Shown here: one piece after another, positions 34,765-46,982 of the stretch | Layout of the letters: each line of letters begins with the position of its first letter | How positions within the stretch are numbered: position 1 is the first letter of the stretch | Origin: Bryopsis sp. KO-2023 | Lineage: Eukaryota; Chlorophyta; Ulvophyceae; Bryopsidales; Bryopsidaceae | Assembly: GCA_030272585.1 (NCBI GenBank) | Contig: BSYQ01000011.1 | Location: forward strand, 1,798,001 to 1,862,000 | DNA length: 64,000 bases | Direction of reading: 5' to 3' | Notes under the pieces: generated by a model | The model's input: the letters and a program-made list of their open reading frames with translations, nothing else | What the model was told of the DNA's origin: nothing | Databases searched by the model: none | Translations under genes and position numbers: made by a program

Positions 34765-36908
34765 TCAAATCTTGCACTCCAGTCGATGAATGGTTTCGTA
34801 GTCCACATGCTTGTCAGTGTTCAAAACGCTATCCAAATCTTCCCACCACTTTTCCAAAAAATTCGCTGCGATAATTCTGAACCAAGGGGACCATTTCAGA
34901 CCTGACGACGGCGCCATCATGGATTTCAATTCGCCGAGCGTTACGTAGCGGTGTTCTCGGACCTCTTCGGAATTTGGAGTCACCTCCACATCGGCTTTGA
35001 TGAACAGGAGGTAGTCCATTTCGTTTTCCCCCCAGCTTTCCTTCGCTCCAGGTTTGATTTCGTCGGCCGCACAGTATTGTAGTCTGGTCAGGTATTTGAA
35101 TTTTTCAAAGGGGATCTGCAATGTGAAAAAAAACGATTAGGAAGCCAAAAAAAAAAAGGGGAAAGAATAAAAATTGAACAGAAAGTGAATGGGACGTTTT
35201 TATTCGAGAACGTTATTTTGGGAGTTTTGGCAGTTTTGGGTTCATTTCTTTTGCTTTCATCTTATTGGAAATTTGGCATTTCACTGTAAGCAAGCAATCA
35301 TCAGAAATTGAAAACAAACATCAGCGGGGGGGCAACCATTCAAAAATGAATAAGTAGACAAAACCAAGCAAATAAAGAAATAAACAGACCCATATCACTC
35401 AATTGCATATTGGACGGGGTACCTGAGGCTTCCATCCTCAGTACAATACATTTTGTAATAATGATTGATCGAAAAGAGGCACAAAATATGAACAAAATCT
35501 TGCAACGAAAGACCCCTCCCCCCAAAAAAAACAGAAAAACAGAAAAAAAAAACAGAAACCGCAGGGCATAAAAATCCTTACGTCATCGGCACCTGTTCGC
35601 TTGGAATCCCCAACTCATGTCCCAATTTTCGAATCGCTGCATGCTTTGCTCCGGGCACTTCCCCTTTCAAAACCCCATTCAAATCGTCCACCTCTGAAGG
35701 CTTGAATCCATGCAAGGGGTGACTGCAGCAAGTGTTGGTCCACACGTCTGGAAAAGTGATTTTCGAGGAAGCCCTTTGCTGGAGCAGCAGTTTGTTCTGG
35801 GAATCGAACAGGAAGACTGAAAATGCTCGATGCAATAGGCCTGGTTGGCTGGGGGAAAATCGATGGCAATCCTTTTTGGAAATGTGGCCAAGGATTTCGT
35901 CGCCTTCGTTCACTAAAATGCAGGTGTCTTGCAGCATGAAATCGTCTTGACTTCCTGCTCCTGGTTTAAAAAAAAAAAAAAAAGCAATAAAAAAAAATTA
36001 ACGCCATTAACGCCACGACCATGTTCAGGAAGGTATCCCGAAAAAAATAAAGAATCGGTTAAAAAAGAAAAAGAAGAAAAAAAAGAGGAAAGCTTTTGAG
36101 AAAAAAGAAGGTAGATTAAACAAGCAAAAAGAGTAGAAAAGTCGACATCGATGAAAAAGGTTTTTACGAAAAGAGTGGTATCCACAGCAGAACAAAACTG
36201 GACCAAACTCCAACACAATAAAATAAAAATTAAATTAAATTAAGCAAGGGTGTGAGCTTAAAAATAATAAAAATAAAAATAAAGTGATTTCTTACCAGAC
36301 CATGTGGATTCCATTTGACGATGCATCGTGGAAATGCAAGGAGTTCGCAGGGAGCCTGGATATGAAAACAGGACAAAAAAAAAGAGTGAATTGCTAAGAA
36401 AAAAAAAAAAGAAAGACCCCCATCAAGGCAAGAAACTGATCGCTTGTTTCTAAAATGTCTCTGCATATTTTTTTTTCTTTTTAAATGAATCACATGATGG
36501 GTGGATACCTAATCAAAACAGAGAACCATTTTTTAATGGACATCACTCTTTTCAACAGTGAAAGCATCTCATTTCACAAAATCCAACTCAAATGTTGCTG
36601 TTTTCTGGCATCTGCTGATTGTACAAGTTTTTCAATTTCTTATTCAAACTCTTTTTTCCTCATGAAAAGGCTGCAGGATGAAAAAAGCAAACAGGGGAAA
36701 AAAAAACTGAACGATTCTTTCACTCGAAAAAAATTTCCTTGGTGCTGAACGAAACACCTTCACAGATTTCGTGGCATCGAATTTCGAAACGAAAGGTTTG
36801 GGGGGGGCAGATCCCGCGAAATTATCAAGGACAGCACCAGAAATTCCTGCTCCAGAAACCCAACGCACCTCTTGTGGAATGCAGCAGAGTCCTGGCGTGC
36901 TGGAGCAT
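34765..36908 (-). CDS. IDI1: isopentenyl-diphosphate delta-isomerase, type I
   Basis: Four exons in phase (36869-36908, 36296-36355, 35593-35960, 34765-35115) give 272 codons. The enzyme interconverts isopentenyl and dimethylallyl diphosphate for isoprenoid synthesis. The Nudix-fold core is plain: CILVNEGDEILGH, GLLHRAFSVFLFDSQNKLL, then the catalytic-cysteine motif TNTCCSHPL and the catalytic-glutamate motif WGENEMDYLLF. FKYLTRLQY follows the exon 2-3 splice of the core, and the C-terminus ends HRLECKI. The first two exons add about 25 residues rich in Arg, Ser and Thr and free of acids (MLQHARTLLHSTRG), typical of a mitochondrial or other organelle presequence. An alternative start at the internal ATG of exon 2 (36326) would give a cytosolic form of about 249 residues, near the usual size. 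Its 3' flank starts with a run of C then A on the sense strand. Confidence 0.93.
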
Positions 36909-37447
36909 GCTCAAACTACGAGGGGGTGGACGGAAAGCTGGTTTCATCCACGTGCTGTTTTGCTGGGGCCCAAAGCCTTGATGAACGATTCCCGAGATCG
37001 GGGAAAAACGCCCCCAAGCAAGGCGATCGATTCGATATCAAGAAGACAAAAGATTCCAAAAGATTAAAGGATACGACTACTACTCAAGATACGTTGCGTG
37101 GTACGATGATCTTTTCGATGGATGCGTCCAAAAAGGCTTGCGTTTGGGTGTGTTTTTTTGCTTTTTTTTTTTTCGATTTTGCATGACCGACCAGGATCAC
37201 CGATCTGAGCAAAACGAAACACACAAAAGAGTGATGCAATTTCACGTTAATTCCACCCAACTTCCCCGTCCAAGTTTCTCTTAACCTCGATATAACAAAT
37301 CGATCTCCCCCATTGCCACAAAAAAAAATTAATCCCAAGCTCCCTAATCCAATGGCTTCCTTTTTTCCCCCGCAACATCTGTGATTTTCCTCAGGAGATT
37401 ATCAAAAATATATCTATATATATATATATATCCAAATGCATGACTAA
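36909..37447. other. gap between IDI start and the SET-MYND gene stop
   Basis: About 540 bp holding the IDI 5' flank and, on the other side, the SET-MYND 3' flank. Plus-strand frames here mirror the IDI first exon and intron. A short TA repeat lies near 37410-37430. No further gene seen. Confidence 0.5.
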
Positions 37448-40400
37448 TCAATCGTCTGCTTCCATTTCTTCGTCCTCTTCTCCATCCATGTCTGACGCAT
37501 CTTCTTCCAGCGACAGCAAAAAATCCTCCTCCGTTCTGCTGAAATCGCACTTATTGCAGCAGGAAATCGAGGTCCCCAGTTGCGGAACCAGAGTTCCTTC
37601 GCACCCCCCTTGCGGACAAATATATTTCAAAAAGAACAGATTTAGGTATGTTGAATCCATCTCATCATTCTCCTCCATTTCCTCCTCGCCCTGCATTGAC
37701 AGTACAAAAAAATCTGAGATTGATCCACCGAATACGCGTTCTGTTGGAATTTTTTTGCACTTTCTTTAATGACTTTTTTTTTCCAACCCCCCTCCTCTGA
37801 AAGACCTGACAAGGGAAAAAAAAAAAAAAAGCCATGGATAAATCGGAGGACAAAGAAGAATTGCAACCCCGGGTGAAATTTGTTTCTGTTTTGCACTCTT
37901 CTCTTTACAGAATGAAAGAAAATGCTGTCTTCCGAGCAGCAACTCACAGCATCATCTCCTCCATCGATTTCCACTGCATCCTTTTCTTCCCCTTCGATCT
38001 AACCAATGCAAATTCCAAAATTATCAGACTGAAGAAAAAAAATATATATCAGTGCAAGATCACCCAAATCCTGACATATTCCAAAGATTCCTTTATGAAC
38101 CCTCCATGCTGCACCCTTTCTGTCCGATTCTAGGAGCATTTTTCATTTCAACACCGCTCCATGGTTTTCTTTTCAAAAAAGAAAAGGCGAAGGGGAAAAA
38201 ACAAAGAGATATGATAATGAGTTCACACACCTTGCATCTTTGACAGCAGCATTCAAACCCATAAACCGTCCTCAACTGTTTTTGCCTCTCTTCCAAACCC
38301 CAAGTCATGGGGAAATAAGATTGCAAGATCTCCGTCCCTGGACAAAGACAACAGGCCACACTCTTTTCAAGTTTCAGCTGTGCTGCTTTCATTATTGTCC
38401 GCACCTGCTCCATTCTGCTACTTTGCATCGTTTGTTCTGGCTTTCTTGTTTTCGAACGCAGTGCTAAACTAAATGAGCATGATAATATTAAAATATAATA
38501 CATATGGACCTGTTTATTACTAGTTCATTGAATTGAGTAGCACTGTCAAAAGCTTCTAATTTGTGCAGCAATATACCACCCGGAATACCCCCCCCAAAAA
38601 AAATAAATAATAAAATAAATAAATAAATATACTTAAAAAAACGAATTGGAATTAATACATAGCAAGCGAAAATGAACTGAAGATAATACTATAGAAAAAA
38701 AAAAACTTTTTCTTTTTTCTAGGGAGAAAAACACCTCAAAACGGACCTTCTGGAAGATCATGGAGGGTTTTGAAGATCATCGAAGTGTTGATCTCACCAG
38801 GCCTTGGACAAACACACACAAAAAAACGCTCCGAGTCAATTTCGGCCCTTATCCTCCCTTCAAAAACCCAACAGTATCAAACATATTGATTTTTATTCCT
38901 TCCGTCCGGGCTACACACCATTGAAACTCAAGAAAAAAGACATAACCACAATACATTGAAGACAGCATTACTCAGATCAAGAACAAGGCCAAAAAACACA
39001 AAAAAACTTCGAAATCGGTGTGTAGTTTTTAAACAAGGTGCACATCAGGGTATTATTTTTTTTATTTATTTGTTGTACTGGTGGACAGGAGCTAGCTGAA
39101 AAACACTTAGTACTTATCGAAATCTTCACATCGGGCCACGTTAGGTATGCATTCGTGGTTGATGAGGGATGACATAGCGTACATTCCAATTCCTCTCGTT
39201 TCACCAGCCGCCTACAGAAATCAGAAGAAGAACAAAAAAAAAAGTAATTGAATACATTTTCACCTAATAAATCAGCTTTGATTCGAAAAATCAACAAAAA
39301 AATAAAAACCAAGGCTTCCTCTCTTCGAAAAATTCAGCAAAAGGAAATCAAAGAACAGAAGAAAAAAAAATTATAACATTAAAGGGAAAAAAAGGACACA
39401 TGCACGCTTCTATTTTTTAATAAATCGTGTTTTTCACCATGTCAGTCTCAGTTTCCCCTCGAACTGATGAGGGCGCCATGATACCATAAGCATTGACTAA
39501 TTCTTTGTGCATGAGGGCAGACACTTCTGCCACCGATGTTTTGCTTCTCAGCAGGTTTTCTGAAAACAGCCATCATAAAAAAATCAACCACCCCCCCCAA
39601 AAAAAAAAACAGAAAAAGCAAAAAAACAAAGGAATAGATGAAACAAAACAAACATGCATAGTCCCTGACTTCATGTCATCCATTCGACATGGTACATTTT
39701 TGCTGGATGTATTTTTGGATTTTTGGATTTTTTTTTTGGGGGGGGTGTGTGTGTGTGTATGTGTGGTTTAAATGTCTTTCTAATATTCAGCCTTATACCG
39801 ACTTTCGCCTCATCCCCCCTCACTTTCGTTTTTTTTTCCTTTTTAAAGCGGGTTCTCATTGGGAAAATTTTATGACACTCTTTTCGACCCGGGTAGAAAA
39901 AAATTATCACAAACACCTCAGGGAAAAAAAAAAAGCTGTTCGATGATATACCAAATACCAAATTTGATGAGCTGCCGTTTTAAAATATTTGAACGCTCTT
40001 CAACGAGGTAAGTTAATTTTGTTACCCACAGACTGACAGAGCCTCTCGTGGAGCTCCATTACTAAGGAAGACCCCTCCAATCCTTCGCCCGCTAATGAAA
40101 CCAAAGACGTAAACTTTTCTTGCTGAACTGAAAAAACACACACATAGGAAACAATATTATTCCACCCCCAGACGCACACCCTCTAAAAACAAGCTCAACA
40201 TCAATCTTTTTTTCAATATTTTTTCTAATGTTTTTTTTTTCCCCTTTTTTGTCTTTCAGGCAACATATCGGAATCATAGCTACAAAAAACATATCATATT
40301 TTTTCACACACTTTCATAAACTCTTCGAGGAGATTCTTGATGCTGTTACAGTAACTCACCTGGATTGTGGTTTGCTCCATGTCTCAAGGCCAATGCGTGA

Positions 40401-41743
40401 ATCAAGTACCTACAATTCATTTTTTTTTCACCGTTTAATTTTGGCTTTTTTTTTTTTTTTGGGGGGGGGTACAAGTACAAGTGTACATCCATAGTAAACC
40501 AAAGTAGATTTTTTTCCGAATTCAAGAACATATATATACCTCAAAGTAACTTCACAGTCCAAAAACTTTTTGCATTATTTCGTGTATGAGCTCCTCCTTT
40601 TCCCAGCATCGCCGGATAACATTTCTTACAATTAAAAAAAACAAACTAAAGAATTATTTCGTCTGACTGACAAACAGAAAAAAAGAACTTTTAAAGAACT
40701 ATTGGACTATTGAACTACCCCCCCCCATATTTCCCAATAATTCAATTTCATTTTTTTACTTTCTTTTACTTTCATTACTATTTTTTTTATTTTTTTTATT
40801 TGGAGGGGGGTACCGTACAATAGGAATACACCACTATACCTCAAAGTGTCCTGTGCTTCATCATTCAATCCACTCCACTTGATGTTTGCAAACAGCCTTC
40901 GAATCGCAAAAAAAAAAGGTATTTCTTTCAGACATTACAGAGACATATCAGGGGAAAAAAACAATAAACTTCACAGTTCTTTTTGCATTTTTGCATTTTT
41001 CTTTTTTTTTTTAATAAAAAATTACTGTGAAGTTTTTTGTTTGTTTTTTCTAAGCACCGCACACGGCAAAAAAATTCGAAAGCTTGTGCAAAGAATTTGT
41101 GAAGCATTCCAACATCAAAGCCGAAAAATCAAAAGGGGTGCCGCCTCCCCACTCGATTTTTTGACCGATTGTGAAAACAAAAAATATGTAGAATGCAGGA
41201 TTCAGAAGTCTTTGTCGAATCTTTGTATGACTGACATGCATATAAATTCCTCGTGGTGGCCAAACGGTCTTCTGGCCTCCGCTTCACAGTGATCCGAACA
41301 AAAGCAGGCCCTCTTGCAAGAAGTACAAATTCGAATGGCTGACCACATCATCAATATCACAAATTCAAAATGAAAAGAGCATTTATTCAAAACCTAATTC
41401 GAATTTTCCAGGTTTTCTTTTTACCCCACAAATGTTTTACGCATGTTTTATCCGATTCAACATAAATCACATAAATCGTTTGTTCTTCAACTGCATCTAT
41501 GACCAAAAAATGAAAAAAAAAAACAGAAAATACTTTTTCGTATTAGTCATGATGCTCACTGTCAGACTCTGATATCTTCAAGCAGTTGCAGCAAGTGTTC
41601 AATTTACACTCATCAGTAACTATCAACAGTAAGGGCGGCTCGCAAATCAAGGTTTCCCCAGGTTTTATGTTTCGCGTCGTGAATAGGCCCCTTCCCCGAT
41701 CGCCGCATTGGCGAACGGCCAAGGGAGGATTCGAACTCGACAT
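37448..41743 (-). CDS. SET and MYND domain lysine methyltransferase-like protein (SMYD family)
   Basis: Twelve exons: 41560-41743, 41236-41338, 40840-40896, 40540-40624, 40360-40409, 40026-40127, 39438-39559, 39114-39211, 38747-38802, 38231-38337, 37948-37998, 37448-37690. The SET domain is split in SMYD fashion: GRGLFTTRNIKPGE, then the MYND zinc finger (CCNCLK, CTSCKRACFCSDHC, then H and C), the main SET motif GIGMYAMSSLINHECIPNVA, GTEILQSYFPMTW and the post-SET ERQKQLRTVYGFECCCQRC. A further CxxxxC/CxxC zinc-ribbon-like segment (YICPQGGCEG, CCNKC) and a Glu/Asp-rich tail follow. SMYD enzymes methylate histone or non-histone lysines in nucleus and cytosol. The usual NHSC is NHEC here. Exon 4 is 85 nt where 84 would keep frame; one T fewer in its TTTTT run restores it, suggesting a sequence error or a lesion. 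All other junctions agree in phase. Confidence 0.88.
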
Positions 41744-41850
41744 CAACACACTCCCTCAATTCCAAAATGCAGCCAGGTTTTTCAGATTAGTTTTTTTTGC
41801 CTTTGTCGAAAGAGAAAATCAGACATAATGATGGAAATAAATCTGTTGGA
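41744..41850. promoter_or_regulatory. compact divergent intergenic region
   Basis: Only about 107 bp separates the SET-MYND start codon on minus from the first ATG of the plus-strand 42-kb gene at 41851, so the two probably share a bidirectional promoter. No TATA box is evident. Confidence 0.4.
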
Positions 41851-42791
41851 ATGACGCACGGGGTTTTCGAGCGGAGTGTTTTGAGTCGAGGAGGAGTGTG
41901 CGATCGGCAACGATCGTTTTCTGTTTTCGAAATCGTCGCAAAACGCTGGCTCCTTTTTTAGCTTCGCTGTCGGGTTATATCCCGCCCAGACTCAAGCCGA
42001 GAAACGGAAAAGTCGTTTTGGCGAGGGGGGACATCTTGTGCGCCTCGGCCGCGGTGGGATTGCTGACGGTCTGGTTGGTACGTCGCTGGAGGTCCAAGCC
42101 ACCGAAGAAAGGGGGTCAACCACCGGCGCGCTCGGGATTCGCTCGCGTCCTGTCTGGAGTAGGGAAGTGGACGCTGTTTCCGCTGCTGAGTGGCGTTCGT
42201 TGGTTTGTTCGGGATAAGAAATCGGTGTCGAAATCCGATGACGACGTAGAAACGTCAGCCGTTCAGCGCGCGGGGCGCGAAATCCTCCGGAGCTATCAGG
42301 AAGAGACCTCGAGGCTCGTCGCGGAGCGGGTTCGACTGTACGGCGAGATCTGCGTCGAACGGGAAAAGCTTCGAGCGGAGGACTCCGTTCATCATGCGCT
42401 GGTGGAGCAACTGGACCGGGTGAACGAGTTCGAAGCCGTCGCCACGCAGAACCGCGATTTACTGATCGATTTGCTCAACGAGCGGTCGGAACTCGTCCGC
42501 GAGAACGTCCGATTGACGCGAGAGGAGGAGGAGTTGCGTCAGATGCTCCAGTTCGCCGAGGGTTTCCTGGACGAAGGATGCGAGAGCGACACTGGGGATA
42601 CCGTAGTTTATCAAGGGGATGAGGATTCTGACGTCTCACCGTTGTGGTTCTTGAGAGAAGAGGCGGGACCGTCGGACTTTTTCGCTCGGTTGCAAGACGT
42701 GGATCAAGAGTTGTTGCTGGCGGAGGAAAATCCGGACGCGGAAATTCCCGACGACCCTAGAGATCCAGGCCCATTCGCAAGCGTTGCTTAA
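41851..42791 (+). CDS. hypothetical membrane-anchored coiled-coil protein, intronless, start unclear
   Basis: A single open frame runs from 41841 to the stop at 42791. I do not recognise it. It shows a membrane segment (ILCASAAVGLLTVWLV) followed by RRWRSKPPKKGG, a second hydrophobic stretch, then a long Arg/Glu-rich coiled coil (about residues 120-220: LVAERVRLYGEICVERE, LVRENVRLTREEEELRQML) and an acidic tail. The frame contains no ATG before about codon 212. The ATG at 41851 (MTHGVFERSV) lies in another frame that runs into this region before stopping, so either one base is wrong in the CTTTTTTAG run near 41950 or an upstream exon supplies the start. Base composition is strikingly CpG-rich against AT-rich neighbours, which argues for a real but atypical gene. 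Confidence 0.6.
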
Positions 42792-44400
42792 AAAATAGAT
42801 TTCCTTTTCTCCTGGGGGGCGCCGAAAACCAGAACAAAAAATAGTTACAAAGGAAAAAAACAGAAAGAATTGCAAATACACAGGGTTGCTTTTGTTTTTT
42901 GCGGAATATCTATAAGAATTAAGAAAGAAAGAAAGAAAAAGGTGTAGTTTTGCTTATTAGTCATGATCAGCTGTCTGGTTTTCTTTTTTTTTTTTCCCTA
43001 TGCAGCTGAGGCAAGTTTTGTGGATGGCATCCTCTATCGTTGGGTCAATTATTATTTTGGAAATTGGGGTGCATCAGATAATTACCGTTATGGGGGGGGC
43101 AACTTTTTTTTTTTACCTCCTCCTCATCTTTCATATTTTGTCGCTTTTCTTTTTCAAAGGAAAGAATAACAATGTAGGATATCCTTTGAAATTTCCCCCG
43201 TTCCGTTTCTAGGTCGATATGAGTCTGGGGCTTCGCTTTTTTTTTTTAATTTTTGTCTAGCGATGCTTTTCCCCCCCTCCCTTTGTACACCTGAAAAAAA
43301 ATCAAAGAAATTGTCAGGCTTGGAATTTTTGGTGGGTTTTTTTTCTTTTCTCCCCGTCAGTACAAGCATTATTCTCAAGGGTTCGTTTTTGTTTTGGGGT
43401 TTCTTCGGTGGGGCACGCAAGTATTGTTTTTGGTTAAAATGGGTGGGGGCATGGTCGAAATGGGGGTTGAGAAAGAGTTGAGGGATGTGTGGGTTTTCTG
43501 ACGGGCAACTGTTACACGCTCTTGAGTCTGTAAGCTAAAATACTCTCAAGAAAAAAACCAACTTGAAAAAACCCTGGAAGCCTTCAATGGAAACCTTAAC
43601 CGCGTGTTGAAAAAACACTCATTGAGAAGCATATTATGTTGAGATCACTGGACCTGATTGGAATCAACCATCTCAGAATATGTTTTCGTCAGCCAAGGCA
43701 CACCCCAAGGCCCAGTCCAGGGTGGCTGTGTCGCCTTCACCACTGATCCTGAAATATCATCAGACAGCCTTTTCTTAGGAAAAACACAAAAGCAAATTCC
43801 CCACCTGCTTCAATCTCCTTCAAGATTATTTGTTGGTTTTTTTTCCAAAGTGGTCTGTCGCCCTTTCGGTGTCGTACAGGTTTCCAGAGCACGTGGGCAG
43901 CCGCGGATTCGCTGCGATCCGATCCCTATCGATTTCAATCCGCTGGCGCCTGAAGTGTGAATCATTCACTTTCACCCCCGCTGAATATCGGATTCTGTGT
44001 GGGGAGAAACGTTTGTCTTGTAGCAGTGAGATCCCACCCACGGTGGTTTTCAGCAACTGTTCACAGTGACAGGCAAGCCTTGAATTTGCTGGAGTGGGGG
44101 GTCTGAAGCTCGTTCCAGTCGAGCAGACATGTCTGGAATCATCCCTTGTGAGTAGGTGGACTGATTTTTTCCTTGAATATAATGAAGTACCATCATTTAT
44201 GAAAGTGGGGTGGAAAATGCACCCCACATGTCACACCGAAACGGCATTCTTGCAAGTGCTTTGCTGACTGAATGTCCTCTCTGTTGAGCTTTTTGACTAA
44301 ACGATTTGAGTGATGTTAATGACTTTTTTAAGATAAAAGATTTCAGAATGCTAAACTGACATCCCTGTGTGCAGTTTTTGAGTAGTAACTGTCTTTTTAG
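42792..44400. other. region without a supported gene
   Basis: T-rich, with homopolymer runs and a GAAA repeat near 42925-42940. Around 43850-44000 both strands read as plausible protein (minus: RRQRIEIDRDRIAANPRLPT, next to GT-AG signals), which could be an exon of a neighbouring gene, but I could not connect it. Confidence 0.45.
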
Positions 44401-44499
44401 CTTAGTGGATGTTGGGTTGCTTGGGGAATTCATGATCACGTGGGATTAACTGTGTTTGTTTTGTTTCTGGGAGTGGATGGCTTTTTGGGTTGCGGTGGT

Positions 44500-46322
44500 C
44501 TGGCTGGCTGTGGAGGGAGAAGAGACAGAGATTTGCATGTCTGTCATGGAAAAAATAAGCCGAGGAACCGCCGTCGGCCCAAAAATATCCCGTTCAGAGG
44601 GGGCAGGGAGAAAAAACCGGATCCGCCATCCATAGAAGAATGGAGGGTAAAGTCTATTTGGTGCATATTGAAAACCTTATGTTTTGGGGATCGATCGTGA
44701 AACCCAAGCATACCTCCACATTCAAATTTGTTTTCCTGGTATTTTGGGGCTGAAAAATTATTAATTTTTTGTGTTTTATGGTTTTTGTAGTTCTTTTTTT
44801 TTTTTTTTTTTTGGGGGGGGGGGTTGTTGGAGGGAGGGAGGGCACAGTGCCCTCCCTCTTTCATTAAAAAAGTATATTCTTATTATTATTATTACTATTC
44901 TTATTTATTTCTATGCATTCGATTGAAGAAAGTGAGCATTTGTTCCACATTGTTTTTTTTTCCCCTTTTTCGCATCTTTTTCACAGTTTGAATTCTGCAT
45001 TGCAGGCTCCACCAATACCTGGGACGGAGGAGATTTTGAGAAGAGCTTGTTACGACTACACAGACGAGATCGAAGGGAGGAAAAACCCTGAAGGTCCTGT
45101 ATGGTGCTTGAAGCAAAATTCCACAGAGTGGCTGCTGGACATCGAGTTCGAAAACAACGAAGTGAGTGCACCACCCCCTCCCTGTGTTTTTTCGTACTTT
45201 TTCAATGCATCTTGGGAAATGATGGGGGTTACTTCAATTCATCAAAAAAGGAGTTGCACCTGGGGGTTGGGCTTCGGTTGTGGGAAGGTTGTTGATTTCT
45301 GTGGATGCCGCAACCAGGAAAAGCTTTTGTTAAAAACTTTGGGTTTTTTTGAAGCAGGACGTTTGGAAGTACATCGATTCGATGGAGGAGGAGGAATTGT
45401 CGAGACAACGTACCAAATATGGTTTGAAATACAGTCACAGCAGCATGGGCCTCAAAAAATCCTTGATGGAATTTTATGCGTTACAGGTAAAAACAGTGAG
45501 TTCATTCTGTCTGACTGTGTTTCCTCGGGAAAAGACATCATCATTTTTTTTGGATTTGTCTGGTGGATAGAGGTTGTTGAGGTGCTAGGCTAGGGTGAAA
45601 TTCCTGATCAGTAAGTATGACATGGTGAAGCTGGAAAGTGCTTCACAGGGATTTTAAACGTTGGAATTGCTGGCAGCAGTCTACAACACCTCATCCATAA
45701 GATATTGAGTGAATTTGAATCGAGGGTCTGGTGTGGGGAAGCGTCAATCGGTGGATGGGTGTGGAATGCAGGCCCTTTATCAAAGGCAAGCTGATGAAAT
45801 TATGGAAAGACGGATTCTGAAAGCGAACAGGAAAGCGGAGATCAGAGGATTTCGTCGAGCGAGGAAAGCAGAAGCTAAGGTGGGATACTCTCTCTGGAGA
45901 AAAATTTCCTTTTCTTTTACAAAAAAAAAAGAACAGGAAAAAAAACATGTAGTTTCAAAAACAGGTTTATAGAATTCAACTAAGTGTGCTTCACTCTCCT
46001 TTCAGGCCATGCATTTTGACCCTTTTTTGGCCGATTTTCGTTTTTCCCTCAGTTGGGGGCGGCTGTGTTTTTTCAAATACATCGAATGAAAACTGATGCA
46101 ACCAGATTAAAGAAGAAATGATCGATTCAGGTTCGTCAAATGAAAGAAAAGGAAGTCGAGCCTTATGCAAAGAAAAAGAAACCAGAGCATTTTCAAACGG
46201 TGGACACTGGTGATTGGGATTCCCCAATTTGGCAAGAACACGCCGCCACCGACGAACAGCCCGAAGTCCTCATCGATGAAATCTTGAACTGCCACCCCAA
46301 GCCAGAAATATCTGAATTTTGA
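44500..46322 (+). CDS. hypothetical basic/charged protein, five exons seen, 5' end unknown
   Basis: Exons in phase 0 throughout: one ending at 44646 (RNRRRPKNIPFRGGREKK), 45006-45161 (PIPGTEEILRRACYDYTDEI), 45358-45486 (KYIDSMEEEELSRQRTKYG), 45772-45879 (ADEIMERRILKANRKAEIRG) and 46131-46322 (DTGDWDSPIWQEHAATDEQP, then the stop). All junctions are GT-AG and no frame break occurs. I do not recognise the family. The short length, basic N-terminus and long Arg/Lys helices would fit an RNA-binding or organellar ribosome-associated protein, but that is a guess. The start codon and first exon were not found. Confidence 0.6.
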
Positions 46323-46982
46323 ACAAGATGGGGAGGTTTTCCTGACATGGTTAGAACCCAGTGTATAGTAGGGATACGGGGGTGGGTGTTTTAATGAACG
46401 GAGTACTGTATGGAAAGAGACGTGTAATGAGCGAGTCCAAAACGTTGCTTCTGTGAGGGTGTGTCAAAACGGGCATTGTCCGTTGCATAATATGCATCGA
46501 ATCAATCAATCAATCAATCAATTACAGCAAAAAGAGGCCATCACCCCCCATAATGCCAGAGTAATACGCATCGAATCAAATTAGGCGGGTTGACAAGCAA
46601 GCAAACAAACAAACATCAATTACATTGTGTAAGTAGGCGGGTTGAACGACGGTTTTGGTGGACACGTTTGATGGCCGTAAGCAAGCATGGGACTTCGTCT
46701 TGTTCTCAAAGCGATCAAGCAACAGTTCAATCAACGCTTTCAATCACACCATGAAAAGGCCCCAAGGGCAGGGGCGCCGCCACCTCGCCCGCGATCACAT
46801 CACGTCCCCCTCGCATGCGCGGCCACGGCCAGGACAGTTTTGACAAAAGCCGATCCACAGCACCCTTTCCTTCATTCCTTCAAGCCCAACTGAAAGAAAG
46901 CCATCCACCTTTTGACTGCATCTGGCCAGCACTGACCAGTTTTACTTTCCCACATCCTCCCTTTTTGACACCGTCAAGCACC
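46323..46982. other. upstream flank of the first acidic-protein gene
   Basis: No gene recognised. It contains an AATC microsatellite (about 46498-46522) and two near-repeats of GCATCGAATCAA and TAGGCGGGTTGA. The last 150 bp are pyrimidine-rich and lead to the ATG. Confidence 0.45.
46498..46522. repeat. AATC microsatellite
   Basis: Five to six tandem AATC units. Confidence 0.9.
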
